A stretch of 64,000 bases of DNA. Origin: Dermacentor variabilis (taxonomy: Eukaryota > Arthropoda > Arachnida > Ixodida > Ixodidae). Position 1 is the stretch's first letter; each line of letters opens with the position of its first letter. Under the pieces are notes generated by a model, which was not told the origin of the DNA, searched no databases, and saw only the letters and a list, made by a program, of their open reading frames with translations. The stretch lies in the NCBI RefSeq assembly GCF_050947875.1, contig NC_134568.1:255075778-255139777 (forward strand), in the 5' to 3' direction. The translations under genes were made by a program, and so were the position numbers. Below are positions 12,108-25,214 of this stretch, piece after piece.

Positions 12108-14179
12108 GTTGCATTGGAGGAGGAGCGAAGAAAGGAATTAAGTTCGAGCCGGCGCTTTGACAACCGGAGACTCGCAGGAAGAGGGGGGAGGGGGGCGGCG
12201 TGTACACCCAGCGGCAAACGATGGGGGCAGAAGCGCGCGCAGCAAGCGGACAACACGATAAAGGGAGGAGGGAAGAGATAGCAGCGACTGACTGATGCAA
12301 CTGAAGAGCACCCTATCCGCCACACAAAAACAGGGGAGGGGGGGGGGGGGGGACCCTTTCCTCCTCTTTCTGCATGGCGGCGACGGTGTTCTATGCAGTC
12401 ACGTTATCTTGACTCTCTAGCGGCGACAGCGGCATCCAGCGGTATCAGTCGGTCGCTGCTAGCGCTGGGGGGATGAAAGGGGGGCGGAGCTGGTTACGAG
12501 GCCGACGACAACGCCGACGACGACGCGAAACCCAGGAACGGACGCCAAAGAGCTGCGCTCTAAAATGTGCGCTTGGCTACCTCGCAATGAATACGGCAGT
12601 AAAGAAGAGAAAGAGAAACGAAGGTGTGATCTTATCGGTGCACACGGCGGTGACGTGGCTAACAACGACGCGCGCACAGACACGCACAGGCGCGCGCACA
12701 CCAGCCGGTGGCCTTAGAGACACTCAAGCCGACGTCGGTAGGGTCCAAGAATTCTGTTTCCCATGATGGGACGGTTGTCGAGTGCGTATGTGGGACCAAA
12801 ATCGCCCAGCGCGTTGCGAGAGCGATGTCCTTCGCGCGCTGAAGCGAAGGCAAGCCCGAGACAACATATTTGCCATTAATCAGAAGATGCTTCTCAAAGA
12901 GAGCACGCTGGATGAACGGAACATATACCGCAGGGCGCGTAAAGATAGACCGTCCGAAGCTCTGTCGATCAGCTCCGTGTTTACAGACGCGCTTGCCTGT
13001 GGCGACGCGTGGGCGGCAGTGTGGCTGGTGGCATATTCGGTTCGTTACGCTCGCTCAGCTCAGCCTCTGTATATCGAAGCTATATATATATACACACACA
13101 CAACATAAAACAATTTATGCGCCCGATGGAAAGAACCTGCCGCTATATGGAGGTTACTGCGGAAATGTCGCTTGGCTGGCGCAGTCATCAGAAGCGCTGA
13201 GTTACCGATCTATTGAGATCTGTAGAGTTGCGAATGGACGTTGCCACTATTCGCGAGCATTTCTCAAACCTAAATCCTTCGCGCTGTCTTTGAACTCAGC
13301 GCAGATCTGAAAGTTATCGGTGTCATTTTAGACGACTCACTGAAATGAAGCGCAATAAATTTTGGAGCTCGCGTGCTTTCCTGGGTGAGTCAAGGATTTT
13401 CCAAACGAGTAACTTCAGTCCGTCCGCCTCAAGTGCAGTTTTTTTTTGTAACTGCAGTTTAATCGCGGCATCTCGAAAAAAAAAGAACATTTAGTCAAGC
13501 GAATCTGCGAGGCTTTCATCATCCATATCTTCCGCAAGCTCTTCGCGATCGTATTTAAAAATTTTAGTCTCAACCTTACGTTTTTCTTTCCGCGTACATA
13601 AGTTTCCTACGCTCGCCATTGTCTACTGGATCTTCCCACGCAGTTTTTACTTGCCAGGGACCATAATTATTGGCCTTGCATTTCATTTTCATTCTTCTTG
13701 TCTTTTCAGCCATCGCGCGGAGTGACCGTTCGCCATGATAACGGCGGCGCAACGGCTTCCGAGCCAATGACGAAGCGCCAAAAGAACGGGGAAATGAAAA
13801 TACAAAATGCGGCTCCGGGATTACATTTCTCGCCGTCACACGGACCTACACTGTAACGTTCATGACGAGCTGGTTACCGTCGATATTTGCGAGCTGGTAT
13901 TGTTGAGCGCGAAAGAAAGATCGGGCGATGTTAAGGAGTACGAGAAGTCACGCGCTAGAGCGTTATAGAGCTCTAGCCTCGCAGAAAGGGGAAAAAAAAT
14001 AAACACGTATTCTTCTCAGGATAGCGTGCGTGTATCCATTCAGGTGTAAGGCCCAGAGCTGTGTCAATTCCGCAGAACGGAGTGTGTTTACATGTACGCT
14101 TCGCTCCCGCCGCAAACTGTAATGATGGACGGGCAAGGAAAAGTGCACATGCTGCATCTGTGTCTCAAGCAAACCCGAA

Positions 14180-15075
14180 CGTTTCTCGCTCCCCCTTTCC
14201 CTTCGAAGCAGCGCGCGGTGGTGGCGAACGCAAAAGCGCCTCTCGTCCGTATTCTTCCGTGCCGGATTACGACTGCAGAATGGAGGAGGAGCGCGGGCAC
14301 GTTTGCGGCGGTGTGTATAAGAAGGCAGAGACTAGTCCTTTCAATTCTGTCGTTCTTCGAACAGTTCGGTTCCGACCGCCTCCTTGCTTGAATCTTCGAT
14401 GAGTGCTTATCGCTGGCCGTGCTGTGCTCATGCGGAGCACGACGATCGCGACATTTCTCGGAACGAAAGCCAGCACGCTCGAACGCTCTGCTGCCTGCCA
14501 GCGCGTATACGCACGCTGCTGCGCGGCGGAGGCCGCCCGGGTTCGTGAGAGCGCCGAGAACGGGGCCGACGGGCGGGACTTTTTTTCTCCTTCTTCGTCG
14601 CCCATACTGTACCCTGCGCGATCTCTCGCTGCCAGCCGCACAACGGCAGCAGCACGTTTGAAGGGCTTCGCGGAGTTCCGCGAAACCGCGACATCGGTCA
14701 GGCGTGTGTGCAGTTTTTTAGCAACGAAAAAAAAAAAAGTAGAAACGAAAACCTGTTTTCGTCCTCGCGTCTCACCCCCGTCAGTCGCATCCATCTTCGG
14801 GCCATTATGCAAACAGAGGGAAAGCCGCGAGTGATCGTCACCGAGGCACAGGCTGTCCTCTCGAGGCGCGTGCGAAATCCCGGCAGCAGCCGTGGCGGCG
14901 ACGGCCTCGTCGTCGACCGGCTCATTCGTCAAGGCGCCCCCGGCGCGTAGCTATTCTTCGTCATGATTAGCGATACGTTATCGAAAACAAGGCTTCCGCG
15001 CGCATGCGAGCCCGGGATGGCGGCTTACGCCTGGCTTGGCATCCGCCTGGCGGCGACCCGGCAGTAAGTAGTCGA
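14180..15075. other. GC-rich noncoding block
   Basis: A CpG-rich stretch about 3.7 kb upstream of the first visible KCTD exon. It is a possible site for a 5' exon or promoter, but no convincing exon with matching phase was identified. Long open frames on both strands do not resemble known proteins. Confidence 0.4.
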
Positions 15076-16240
15076 CGCCGCTGTGTGTAGCGGCTGCGCC
15101 GAGACCGACTGCCATGAATCATTTACGCAGACTGTGGCATTGTCAGGCTCGGAATGTCTGTGCGCCGGCTGTCACGCCTGTTTATGTACACGGAACGGGT
15201 GCGCGGATTGTCTTCTCATGAAAAGAAACTAAGAAAGCTAGTTTCTCTTCCTAAGCTGTATCGCTTGCGTCGATCCGGTATGACGGTGCATAACGTGCTC
15301 TACGCACACTTACAGACGCGCTCACTGTCGCGTAGAGCGTACGAGCCGTCCACCGGAGCTGGCAGCTCGTCCGCTCTACGCAGAAGTGAACTGGTCTGTA
15401 CAACTTTAGGTGGGGGTGTTAAACGTTGCCGCGCGACAATGGTCGACAACCGCACGAATCTGTTTCGAACGTTAAACTCAACTCGGTTTTATTCTTGTAT
15501 CACACAACAGAGATAGGCGCGATGCGTTGAATTAGTTTAAACCGACGACAGTAGGGGATGCGACTAAAATGTGCGTTCATGTATGTAAGACACAAGATAC
15601 TTCTATAATTAGACAAATCAGCCTGAAACGTATACGTAGTACATGTAATCCTTGCCAAATAATGATTTGCGAATGATACGTGCTGCATAAACAACTAGAA
15701 ACGTCACATAGCCGTCTACAGCAAGCAAATAAAATTATTAAATCGAGAAAGCAATGCAAGTCGTCGAACATCAGGTGTAAGAAGAGATTAAGCTAAAAAA
15801 ACTAAAGAACAGGTTATCACAAATGAGGTGACGAGAGAATCCACGCTTACCTAAATCGTGCATACATTATTCTCAGCAACGGTCAGTAATATTAGTGTAC
15901 TTTGTGTTAATCGCTTGCTTGCTCATATCCAGTAATCCACTTGGCTTTGGCGCGCTCTCGCCGTATGTAATTCATGCTGGCGCTGGCTTCATGACAGTGG
16001 GATCTGAATAAGTACAGCGGTTAGCGGATACATCTGTAGGTACTTCCAGCGGAGAGGGAGATAAAGAAAATGTTTAGTCTGACCTCAATATGAGGAAAGA
16101 AGAAATAACGAAGTGTCGGATACAAAGTATTATACATAAAACTTGGTTGCCCCCGCTTTAATTTAATGAATGTTCTGTTATAACGAATTCGTGTAGGTTA
16201 TAGCGAAACACACTTTTGCTGGCACTGTATATATAGCGTA

Positions 16241-16250
16241 TTACTGCTAG

Positions 16251-16297
<47 letters not shown>

Positions 16298-16310
16298 AAG
16301 CTAGCAGTAA
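16241..16310. repeat. Perfect 19 bp inverted repeat around a TA microsatellite
   Basis: TTACTGCTAGCTTTTATAT (16241-16259) is mirrored exactly at 16292-16310, with a run of TA between. The whole could extrude as a cruciform. No transposon is recognised around it. Confidence 0.9.
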
Positions 16311-17485
16311 AGAATAATAATAATAATAAAGCCTGCAAGAGCAGCTCCTAACTGCTCTGTTGAGTCATCCAATTTACAAAAATTTATATTCGGATGGTTG
16401 CGTCATAACGATAACAAACGCGGCTAATCTTGAGCGACAGTTTGATCACTTACTTTGTGACCTCCTATAGCCACAGTGCCGATGCGGCATCACGTTACCT
16501 GTTAAAGGAAAAAATCGGCAGCGCCAGCTTATCTTGAGCCCCTTGATTAATGGAGCCATTATTATTAATCGTTAATAGAGTTGCTCGGAAGACCCGCACT
16601 GGAAAAACGCGATACTTGCCGGTCGGCCGTTTGTGTCTGAAGACTTGCCACCTCTATCTTATCTGTACTGTATGGCTACGAGTAAAAATCAGTTGTTTAG
16701 CGCGCCTATAACCCTGTTTGTATGTTTTGTTCCGTCGTATGTTCTGTTTGGCCGTGTTGAACGAAAACAGACTAGTCCAGCTTCGAACGCTTGTGAAGTG
16801 GATGTGCGCGTGGTGCTTTGTTTACGTCTGTGTTTGCTTTCCACGTATTAAAAAATAAGAATTAACAAAATATCCACGTTGTGACCTAGTTGTCAAAGCA
16901 GTGGATATTTCAAAGCCATCTTAGCCAGATTGAGACCCTAGGTTGCCCACTGGTAACTTTTTTCTTGTTTACAGCGAATTTTTAATTCCGCGATCCGTCC
17001 ATTTTCACCAGATATGCCTCACCGTCGGCTCCCTCATCCATTGACCTCATTTCGCTGTCCCTCCCCCGCCGCCTTCTGATGCCGTGCTGCGATTGGTCGG
17101 GGCCAGTGCCCTCACGCTCCTTAGTTATTCTCAATTGCTATACTCCACCGGTGTGTAGTAATTGGAATGTAGTGTAGTAGACCGTGGCGTTGGCGCCGCC
17201 GCCATATAAACAAACATTAGACTTCTACAGGGCGGCTTAAGAGGGCGTCATAAATGAAATGCCTTTCTTTTTTTCGGCTTCTCCAAGGGGAGTCATTTAC
17301 TTTTTCAGGCTAGGACTCGGTGATTGAGTACTAAATGCTAAAGGCGAAAGTTTGGCAGTTCTGGTGATATTTGCCGCCGGGAAAATGATGGATGATATCT
17401 TAATACATTGTAATTCCCTTCAGCCCCAGTGCACGAGGCAAGCGCATAGGTCCAAATAGGAATTGTATTTAAAAGCTGCCAAGGA

Positions 17486-17700
17486 CGGAGAGAGAGAGAG
17501 AGAGAGAGAAAGCAGAGATGTTAACCAGTCAAGAGTTCTTTCGGCTACTCTACACTGAGGGAAAAGAGAATGAGAAGAAAGCGAAAAGAGAGGGTTTATA
17601 GAGACATGCACGGACAGTACTAGAGTCAAAGCCGCTCGTACAAGCCAGACATTCTCAGAAACCACAAAAGTGCCTTCGCTGTCTTCTGAACCGATGATTG
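17486..17700 (-). mobile_element. 3' end of an RNase H-type LINE
   Basis: On the minus strand this reads CCCTCAGTGTAGAGTAGCC, a GGTTAACATCTCTG block, then a CT-repeat tail (AG on the plus strand, 17488-17508). The same order closes both LINE fragments at 49.3-49.5 kb. Only the 3' UTR and tail are present. Confidence 0.65.
17488..17508. repeat. AG microsatellite (LINE tail)
   Basis: About ten AG units at the end of the minus-strand LINE 3' fragment. Confidence 0.9.
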
Positions 17701-18754
17701 GTGGGGATGGTATTTTAGATTAATAAACAAGCAGTAGAGCTAGTTAGGAGGAGGCTGAATGATTGACAGAGAAGGATGACAGAATTAATATTTCAGAACA
17801 TGAATGAAATGTTGGTCTCACAAACGTTCCTTTGTAACAAGGTTACACCTGTCCCCACCCGGATACAGAGCCTCTAAATATATCTCCATCCCCCAAAGCC
17901 TCGGCAACTGCTGTCGGAGCAGGTGGGAACTGTCTGTGGAGCTGTTCTTGTTTGCCCCCGCTCGGTGCCAGTAATCTGCCTGGAGGTTGGCTTCACTACT
18001 GGAGCAAGAGGTGTGCGGAGAAAGACACACTGCGGGTTCGAACACCGAGGCTGCTGTTGCAGCGCACGTACCCCTCCGATAGAAGCATGCAAGCATGAAC
18101 AGTTGTGTTCATTGCATGAGAAACTGCGTGTCAAGGACTTAATGCTGCAAGTTGCGCCTTCATACTGCACTGGCAATGCCCCCGACTGCGGGCGGCTCTT
18201 GCGTCGAACAAACGTGTAGGCAGGTTGGTCTGACTCTCAGTTAGCGGTTTAGGTGACACATAAATATGGGGGCTAATGTTCTGCAAAGGTCCTGCCGCGA
18301 TAAGCATGTGCAGTCAGTTAGAACCTTGCAGAGGTGTCGATTTCCTCGCGCTGTTTAACAAACCCAGCTGGCCTGAGTTATATAACAATGTTCGGCCAAC
18401 TGAAACGCGTATAGGAAGCCTATGCTTGTCTGCATATTTTTTGGCAACGTACAGGTAATTCTGCACAGCTGTTAATTATGGGGCGCTGGTCAGTTTTGCC
18501 GCCTGGCAGGTCCCTTTACCACAACTCCGGCGTGCGTTGTACGAAAGTACGCCGTTTCAAATCCATTTGAAGACACCGTCTCTGGAAAAAAGGAAAAAAA
18601 AAACGTCAAAAAATTTGTTATCGGAAAACAACAAATTTATAACGCTGTAACATCGCGCGATTATTCTAGTTGCTAATGAGTGCATATGATGGACGTCTGT
18701 GCATGCTCCCTTTGTGTGATCAATTTGTGCTTGTCCTCGGCGTGCAGGAGTTGG

Positions 18755-18912
18755 ATGGACCCGAAGCTGATGCTGTCCGCCTCGCCGGACACCAACTTCA
18801 GTCCCAAGATCTCCGGCATTCCTTGCGTCGCCGCGGCGTCGCGATACACGGCACCCGTGCACATCGATGTCGGTGGCACAATCTACACCTCGTCGCTGGA
18901 GACACTCACCAA
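18755..18912 (+). CDS. KCTD15: KCTD1/KCTD15-like BTB protein, first visible coding exon
   Basis: This exon encodes residues 1-53 of a BTB/POZ protein of the KCTD1/KCTD15 group. In vertebrates these proteins act as transcriptional co-repressors that inhibit AP-2 factors. A short variable N-terminus is followed from about residue 33 by the diagnostic start of the BTB fold (APVHIDVGG, then [10 protein letters not shown]). The exon proper starts at 18748 after a pyrimidine-rich acceptor ending in CAG. ATG 18755 is the first in-frame Met inside it, but an upstream coding exon could extend the protein. The donor at 18913 (AA|GTACGT) splits the Lys53 codon after two bases, so the intron is phase 2. 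Joining to 28724 restores Lys-His-Pro-Glu-Ser-Arg, which matches the family. The KCTD1/15 assignment is strong. Choosing between KCTD1 and KCTD15 is not meaningful here, because the vertebrate pair share one invertebrate counterpart, so the symbol is provisional. Confidence 0.88.
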
Positions 18913-20035
18913 GTACGTGCTTTCATACGGGGTGATCATTTTTAGGTTCTATGGAATATTTAAAGGATGGCCTGTTGCGCATTACCTATTTCTAGTCCTT
19001 GAGCTGCTTGTTCAGTGAAACGGGCATTCGAAACAAATATGCAACTAATTAACATAAATTCACTAACTGGATTCTTAATTAATTATTCTACGGCACCTAT
19101 TGTAATTTACGAATTGTAGCCGATAAGTTTGTCAGGAGTATCCGCTTGCAATGAATTTCCCGAATGACACAAGATTCGAGACTTGAGCTGTCAAACTCGC
19201 CGTAACAATGCGCTGTTGGGCCACTTACCTTTTTTAACAAAACGCGCTTTTATGCATTGAAGCACAAAAGCAACTGGAACGCCCATGTATTCTGTCCCAC
19301 ATATTGGAAAATTATATCTCGAAAAAAAAAAGGGGGCTCTTGGTTTCAGTTCCTTAAATTACGTCATGCGCAATGTGCTCCCTTTTTTTTTTTTTTCACT
19401 GTTTTCCCTTCGGCCTGTCTATCAATCTTCCTCCGTAAATAAGCGAAACAAACAAAGCGTACACACGCACAGGAATGCTATCAGCAAGATCAAATAAACA
19501 GTGCAATTGTAACAGCCGTGGCGACAGTCCCAGAAGTGCGAAACGGACAAGAACTGCGAAACGCGTAGAGAGAGAAAGCTATGACAGCTACAGTTCGGGG
19601 ACACAAAAAACAAAGGCGCAGAACGCAGCCCTCTTTGGAAAGAGAGAGAGAGAGAGATTTTACTGTTTTTGCCTCGTTTTCTACTCCTATGACAGGCAAT
19701 CGGCGGTTGACGTGGCCACGAGCGTTCGCTGAGGCGCAGGGGAGGGGGGGGGGGGCGAGCCTCTGGTCAGTTTCGTCCCGACAGATGAGTTCGATTACGC
19801 GTTCGCGAGGGAGAACGTTTGAGGCGGCTTTGACAAACGAGCGATCATCGGGCAGAGTTCAGCGCCGCCCGAGAATTATCAATGAATAGCTTTGCCGCTG
19901 CTGGCCTGAAGCGAAAAAGAAAATGCGAAAGTACCGAACAACGCTTGCCGGCGTTTGGTCGCTCCGGGGCGAACCCGCATGCCGTGTGTGCGGCCACTCT
20001 GCGTTAACACGAGGCAAAAAAAAAAAAAAAAAAAC

Positions 20036-20300
20036 GTGAAGAGCGGCGGCAGCCCCTCGAACTCGGCAACCCCCGGGGCGAGCCGCGGAGGCAGGCGGCG
20101 ACCGCATTCATTAACAGCGGCGCAGCTCGGATGGCCGCAGGCGAGAGCGGCCGTCGCCGGGACCGGATTAGGGGAAGTCTCCGCGGGGCGTCTCCACCGG
20201 CGCCGCTGCTTTGATCCCGCGGCGGGCTGGGACCGCGAGGTGCGCGAAACCCCCGGCCCGCGTTTCCTTCCGGCGGACTGTACCGGCGCCACCGTTTCTG
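20036..20300. other. GC-rich intronic block with CATTCATTAAC motif
   Basis: Begins right after an A18 run. It carries a lone AT-rich motif (20104-20114) inside an otherwise GC-rich context and lies about 1.1 kb into the KCTD intron. Confidence 0.45.
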
Positions 20301-21829
20301 GTTGACACCACCATACACGCCGTGCAGTATACCAACGCCGCTGTCACTGGACCGTGCCCTACCGTGGGCACAGCTACCCCCCAGACGTGGTCCGCATTTC
20401 ACAATGCTTTCACAGAGCCGTCGTAACGACCGGCATCGTTGAACCGTCTGTTCGTAAGAACTTTATTCTTCGTTGTTGTTTTTTTTCTTCTCACCTCTCG
20501 CGCAATGCAGTCAAGAAATAAATTTATTGGCAAGAATAATATTCTCCCATTTGGAGTTCTTTTATTACTTTGTTCTTTTTCTGTTTGGTAGGCCTCCGTA
20601 CCTCGGCATTCTACGTTTCCCTTCACCGCGGTTGTGTTGCGCGCGTCTTGGACGCAAATTATACGCAGTGAAGCGGTCGCTTACGCGATGTAGTCGGCTG
20701 CGCTCGTCGACCCCAGGCGCACTGCGTTTTCTGCTAGCTGATTTGGAGTTTGTATAAAGGACGTTAGCGTGAAGGAAAACCTGTACTGCAGAGAAGCTGA
20801 CCTCGGAACTATGAAAAAGGAGCAAGGAAAGATGGGAGTGCTTTCAGTTCAGCGCGAATATAAAATCTGCGCGTAATATAAATCGGTAACGGGTAAAACG
20901 AACATTTGGACACGTTTTAATGAACTAGAAATCACTTGCGAAAGCCAAGGAAATTGGGTGCATTGGAACGTGTTCATCCCTAATAGAAAAGGAAAATCAT
21001 TTTTATTTATTTACTTAATTAATTTGTCCGAAATTTTTTTGTACCAAACTGACATCGGGGACCGGAGTGAGACAGAAGCTGTTCCGGAATTATTTCAGTC
21101 ACCTTAGGTCACCTTTCGCCGTATGTTCCGCTCATATTTAGAACACTGCTGGGATCCAGAACACGGCAGTTCTGGTCACACCGTCACGTAGTCGTACGAG
21201 GCACCCGGATCTGACTACGCGCCACGTACCAGTGTTGCTATCTCGCCTACAGTGCTCGTCTTAAACTAAACACAGCATGGAGTGCTTCACCATCGCGCAA
21301 GGCTCCAACGACAGCTCTAGTGGCGTGCGCAGCCTTTATTCTTGTGACGGCTTGCTGCACGCTCATATGTGGCACCTCCTATCGACCTAAGTACGTAGGA
21401 CGTACAGTGCAGCGTGTGAAGAAAAAAATGTGCAGAAACCATCGACTATGCTTGTCAGTATAAGCGAATAGCACGAACAGACGAACGAACGTTTTCTTTG
21501 CTGAGTACGACCATCGACCACCACCGACCAACCGCAAGAAACGACCAAAAAGAACTAAAGAAAGCCAGTCGTTTTAAAAAAGAAACGCAGGGGGGAAATA
21601 ATTACGAGACGGCTTTTTTGTAGTGCAACGAAAGGGCAAGTCAGTGTGCACGTGAAAGTTACGCAAACTTAGTTCAGGAGCGGAATCTGGCTGGCCTTCA
21701 AACGTTCTCTCTCGTTAAAAAAAGAAGAAAAAGCCATTCTCCTTGGTTCGGATTTTCGCAGGAGTTATTCAGCACAAATCGCGTCGAACGTATTTCCGTC
21801 GAATTTCCGTCGTCCCATCGTCGAACGCA

Positions 21830-22340
21830 GGAAAAGCTCGATTCTACGCTATATGCGCGATCGCCGCGACGCAACCGTTTAGGTCGAATTCGTTTCCCGC
21901 GCGATCGCCGATTTATGCGTGCACCCGTGCGGCGCCCACTCCTGGCGCGACATAGCAGCCTCTTTATCACCCATGCGCGAAGTCGACGCGCTGACGCCAC
22001 GCGCCAGTGCGCGCCAGCGCGCCGAAGAACGCTTGGGAGGCGGGCTCCCACGTGGCTGCTGCTTCGAGCGCGCCGCCGTGGTTCAGTCGTTGCGGATCGA
22101 GCGGACGCTGCGTGCCGGGCGCCCGAGCAGCAGTCGCGTGAGCGGCGACCGCCCATCGCTCGAAAGGCTGCAATCAGCCGCGGCGCTCCGAAAGCCTCGT
22201 GATCGCTCGCGCGCGTACCGCGTCGCTTCTCCTTCACGCGCCGCCGACATCGCGCGTCCGGTCGCGGGGGCAGTTTGCGTCTCAGCGTGGCAGCCGTGTC
22301 CCGGCGGTCGAGCCAGTCGTTGTCCTTCCCCGGATCGCTC
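21830..22340. other. GC-rich intronic block
   Basis: CpG-rich sequence with Arg/Ala-rich chance ORFs on both strands. No repeat family or protein is recognised. Confidence 0.4.
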
Positions 22341-22754
22341 CTACTCCGTGCTCCAGAATGGAACTTGCGATGGGACGAAGTAGAGCGCAAATACGCGTTG
22401 TGCGTCCAGGAATGATACTTTAAGAAATGGGAGCTGTAGCCTTCATTTTGTTCCGTTAATAATTCACCTCATTGCGCCGAATAAAAACAGCTGGACCTTT
22501 CATTTTTTAAAAGAGCAATCTCTTAACTGGCCTATAGTGTTTCTCTTCGGTAGCCTTTTAAAGCTGTATTCGTCGGGCAGACATACATCGTATATTTAGC
22601 GTCGTTTTGTCTCCATTCGGTGTCGTTTCGTCTCCACTCGACGTCACTTCAACAGCCCGAACAGCTTTATCCGCTTCGCACATTGCGCGTCCGGGAGGAG
22701 GTGCTTAATAGGAGCCGAACTGAGCCCTGGTAAACTCGAAGTGATCTTTCGCGC

Positions 22755-23035
22755 GGCTTCCCGTAGCCGATATGCACAGCCTTGACATCCTGAGATTCGG
22801 GCCAGGCGCCTCGGGCAGGGTCGTGCCAGCGCGGCAATTGAGCGGTTCAAACGATCGACGACGAGGCGCCCGGTCCGCTCTCCAAAGCCGCGAAGGGGCG
22901 CGGTCAATCTCTCTCCCATCATCACGCGCTCACGAGCCGTCGCTGCGGGCGCCGGCTGTCGTCCCCGCGCTGCCGCCGTCCTCGCCGTGCGGCAAGCGCA
23001 GCTTCGCGTCTCGAAGGCGAGGCCTAAACTAAACT
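22755..23035. other. GC-rich intronic block
   Basis: A second CpG-rich block 0.4 kb after the previous one, containing CAATTGAGCGGTTC and CGATCGACGA segments. It is noncoding by inspection. Confidence 0.4.
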
Positions 23036-23224
23036 TTGAAAGGGCGCAATTAGTTAAACGTCGACAGACGCGTTTACCACAGAAGAGGCGTTTCGTCAAC
23101 ATCTGCTCTCAATATGTGCTCGCGTGTACCGTGCTCTAGACGCACGCTGAAGAAGCCCAGGTATTCAAGATTGATCCGGAGTCCTACATTACGGCGTACC
23201 TCATAATACGATCGCCTTCTTCAT

Positions 23225-23255
23225 TCTTTGGCACGTAAAGCCCCAGAATTTAAAA
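23225..23255 (+). mobile_element. 3'-end fragment of a Ruka-like SINE
   Basis: The block TTTGGCACGTAAAGCCCCAG followed by an AATTTAAAA tail is the plus-strand equivalent of the SINE 3' end seen inverted at 1.1 and 53.1 kb. Only about 30 bases are present. The block is short enough that chance similarity cannot be fully excluded. Confidence 0.55.
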
Positions 23256-24150
23256 TCTGAAGGAATGTGGGGCGTTTCTTGGCACAAGGACCAGGTATGG
23301 CCAAAGAGCGCCAGGTCCGTGGTGATGAGTTCGCATTGTACTTATGAGTTTTATGACGTTGATGTGACGTGTCTGTAAAGGGGCCTTAAAAACAGTCGCT
23401 CTAAAGTGCGTAAAATTTATATGTAATAAGATTATGTTGATGGCAAATGACGTGTACTATGATCATTAAAATCCATTGCGAAAGAACGATACAATGTAGA
23501 AAACATGTCAGATGATTGAATCGGCTAGAGCACTACTGCCTCGTTAGGGCCCTGGAAACACAAGGGCATGGAGGCATGTGCTATGTAACAAAATTATCAC
23601 AGTGGCGTCCTCAGGAAACAGGATGCGCTACGAATGTAATGTACTTATAACATGTAGGATAACATCAATAAAAAAACCGAGGACAGCTTTAGTGGTAAAG
23701 AGCGGTTCTTGGCCAAGAAACATAGCGGGGTGAAGAGGGACAGATTAGCAATATGCAAGAGGAAAATGTTTTTCTCTCAGCTTCGGCCTCCCTACACTCC
23801 AGGAAGGTGTGAAGGACAGAATTTAAAATAGTTCGTCTTGTCGCGCTGCATATATTATACATAGTTTTGTCCCAACTAACAGGGCAAGAAGCGTTACGGT
23901 GAGAAATTGTATTAATAAAATGCGATTCAACCAAAGTCGACGCGAAGAAAGACAACGTCGGCGTATACACGGTATGTGTATCTATATGTACAGAAATCGA
24001 GGCTTTAAATGTGATGCAATGTTGCATAATTGCGTCATGTTCTTGCATTATTCGCATTATTTTCTTCGTCCCGTGATCAGACCTTAATTTTCTTGCCGGA
24101 CCCTCTATTTTTTTTTCTTATTTGTATTCATGTTGAGTGTTTCCGTTCTT

Positions 24151-24171
24151 CCTTTCTTTCTTTCTTTCTTT
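24151..24171. repeat. CTTT microsatellite
   Basis: About five CTTT units within a pyrimidine-rich stretch of the KCTD intron. Confidence 0.9.
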
Positions 24172-25214
24172 TACATGCATTTACGTGCACGTTGAATCCT
24201 TTCGCATCAACTTTTCTTTACATACTTTCTTTTTTCTTCTTTTTCTCAGCCGACCAAGAGGCCAGATGAGCTGATTACTGGAATAGTGAACTCTGTGGTG
24301 CAGTGTGGTTAATTCGTTACCATATTGGTGCTAATCGCGCCCTTACCGTTCATGTCATCAACCCTGCGACTCATTCTCGCCTCTTGTCTTGTTGAGACCT
24401 ACGTATGCGACTCACTGTGCGGTGCTCTGGAGACACGAAGGGGCCGTTTCTTTTTCTTTTCTTTTTTCTACCAAGGGGATTAGATAGATACTCAGATGCC
24501 ACGTACGCCAAGCCCGTCTGAAGTCGCCAAAGAAGACCTCCTCCATCCCCACTCCTTTCTTCAATCTAGTGAACATGAAGTTAGCGCGTGCTGTCGACCT
24601 GCATGCAAAAGTAACGAATCAAATTTTGAGTTCCGCGCCTGCGTACAGTGACCAATTTCGCTTATCGGGTACAGTAAGTTGCTTTCATCGGCTAGTTGTA
24701 GTTTCATAAGTACCTCTATACTGAGCCGTCTCACACGCCATTGCGTCGGTGCTTATCCCTACCACCCGACTCAATGAACTGCCTTCGTACGTGGTGTCGC
24801 AGTCACTGCAACAGGTGACTTCGTTCGCCAGCGTTGGCTGACACACGCATTCTTCTGGCCATTGCGGCGCAGGCACAAAGCTGTGTCGAAAGTATAGGCG
24901 ATATTTGCATCGCGTTGTATATAGTCCTGCCAAAAAAAAAAAGAAACAGAGGAGCTCCGTCTAAACAAATCGATGCATTGTTGGCGTGCGAAGAGGCCGT
25001 GACCGTGTTGGACGACAATGGTGCGCAGTGACAACGCTGTTGCGTATTCCCGCTGGAAGCGACTGTTTCTGTTTTGGGGGTGGGGTGGGGGGGGGGGGGG
25101 GGGCATCGTTGCGAAGTAAATATCCTAGTTGAAGTTTGACGCTTGTCCCTTGTGTAACTCGTTTCGTCCCGTCTAAATCTCGCGCCGATATAAACCGTAT
25201 TTCCCAGTCGTCTT

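Larger units (their letters stand above)
1..18747. other. Upstream flank: remaining unassigned sequence
   Basis: Apart from the listed elements I see nothing identifiable in 1-1085, 1493-2639, 4101-5120, 5940-7056, 7233-8299, 8511-8811, 9401-10019, 10481-11019, 12110-14180, 15076-16240, 16311-17485 and 17701-18747. TATATAA at 8114 followed by AATAAA at 8133 near a short ordered region might be an LTR relic, but no partner was found. An upstream KCTD exon or promoter should lie here, or left of the window, if the first exon is not initial. Confidence 0.5.

Noticed and set aside
18020..18060. GGGTTCGAACACC as a possible tRNA B-box
   Set aside because: There is no A-box at the right distance, no cloverleaf and no terminator.
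21698..22390. 230 codon Arg/Ser-rich minus-strand frame
   Set aside because: The composition follows the local GC richness and overlapping plus-strand frames are equally open.
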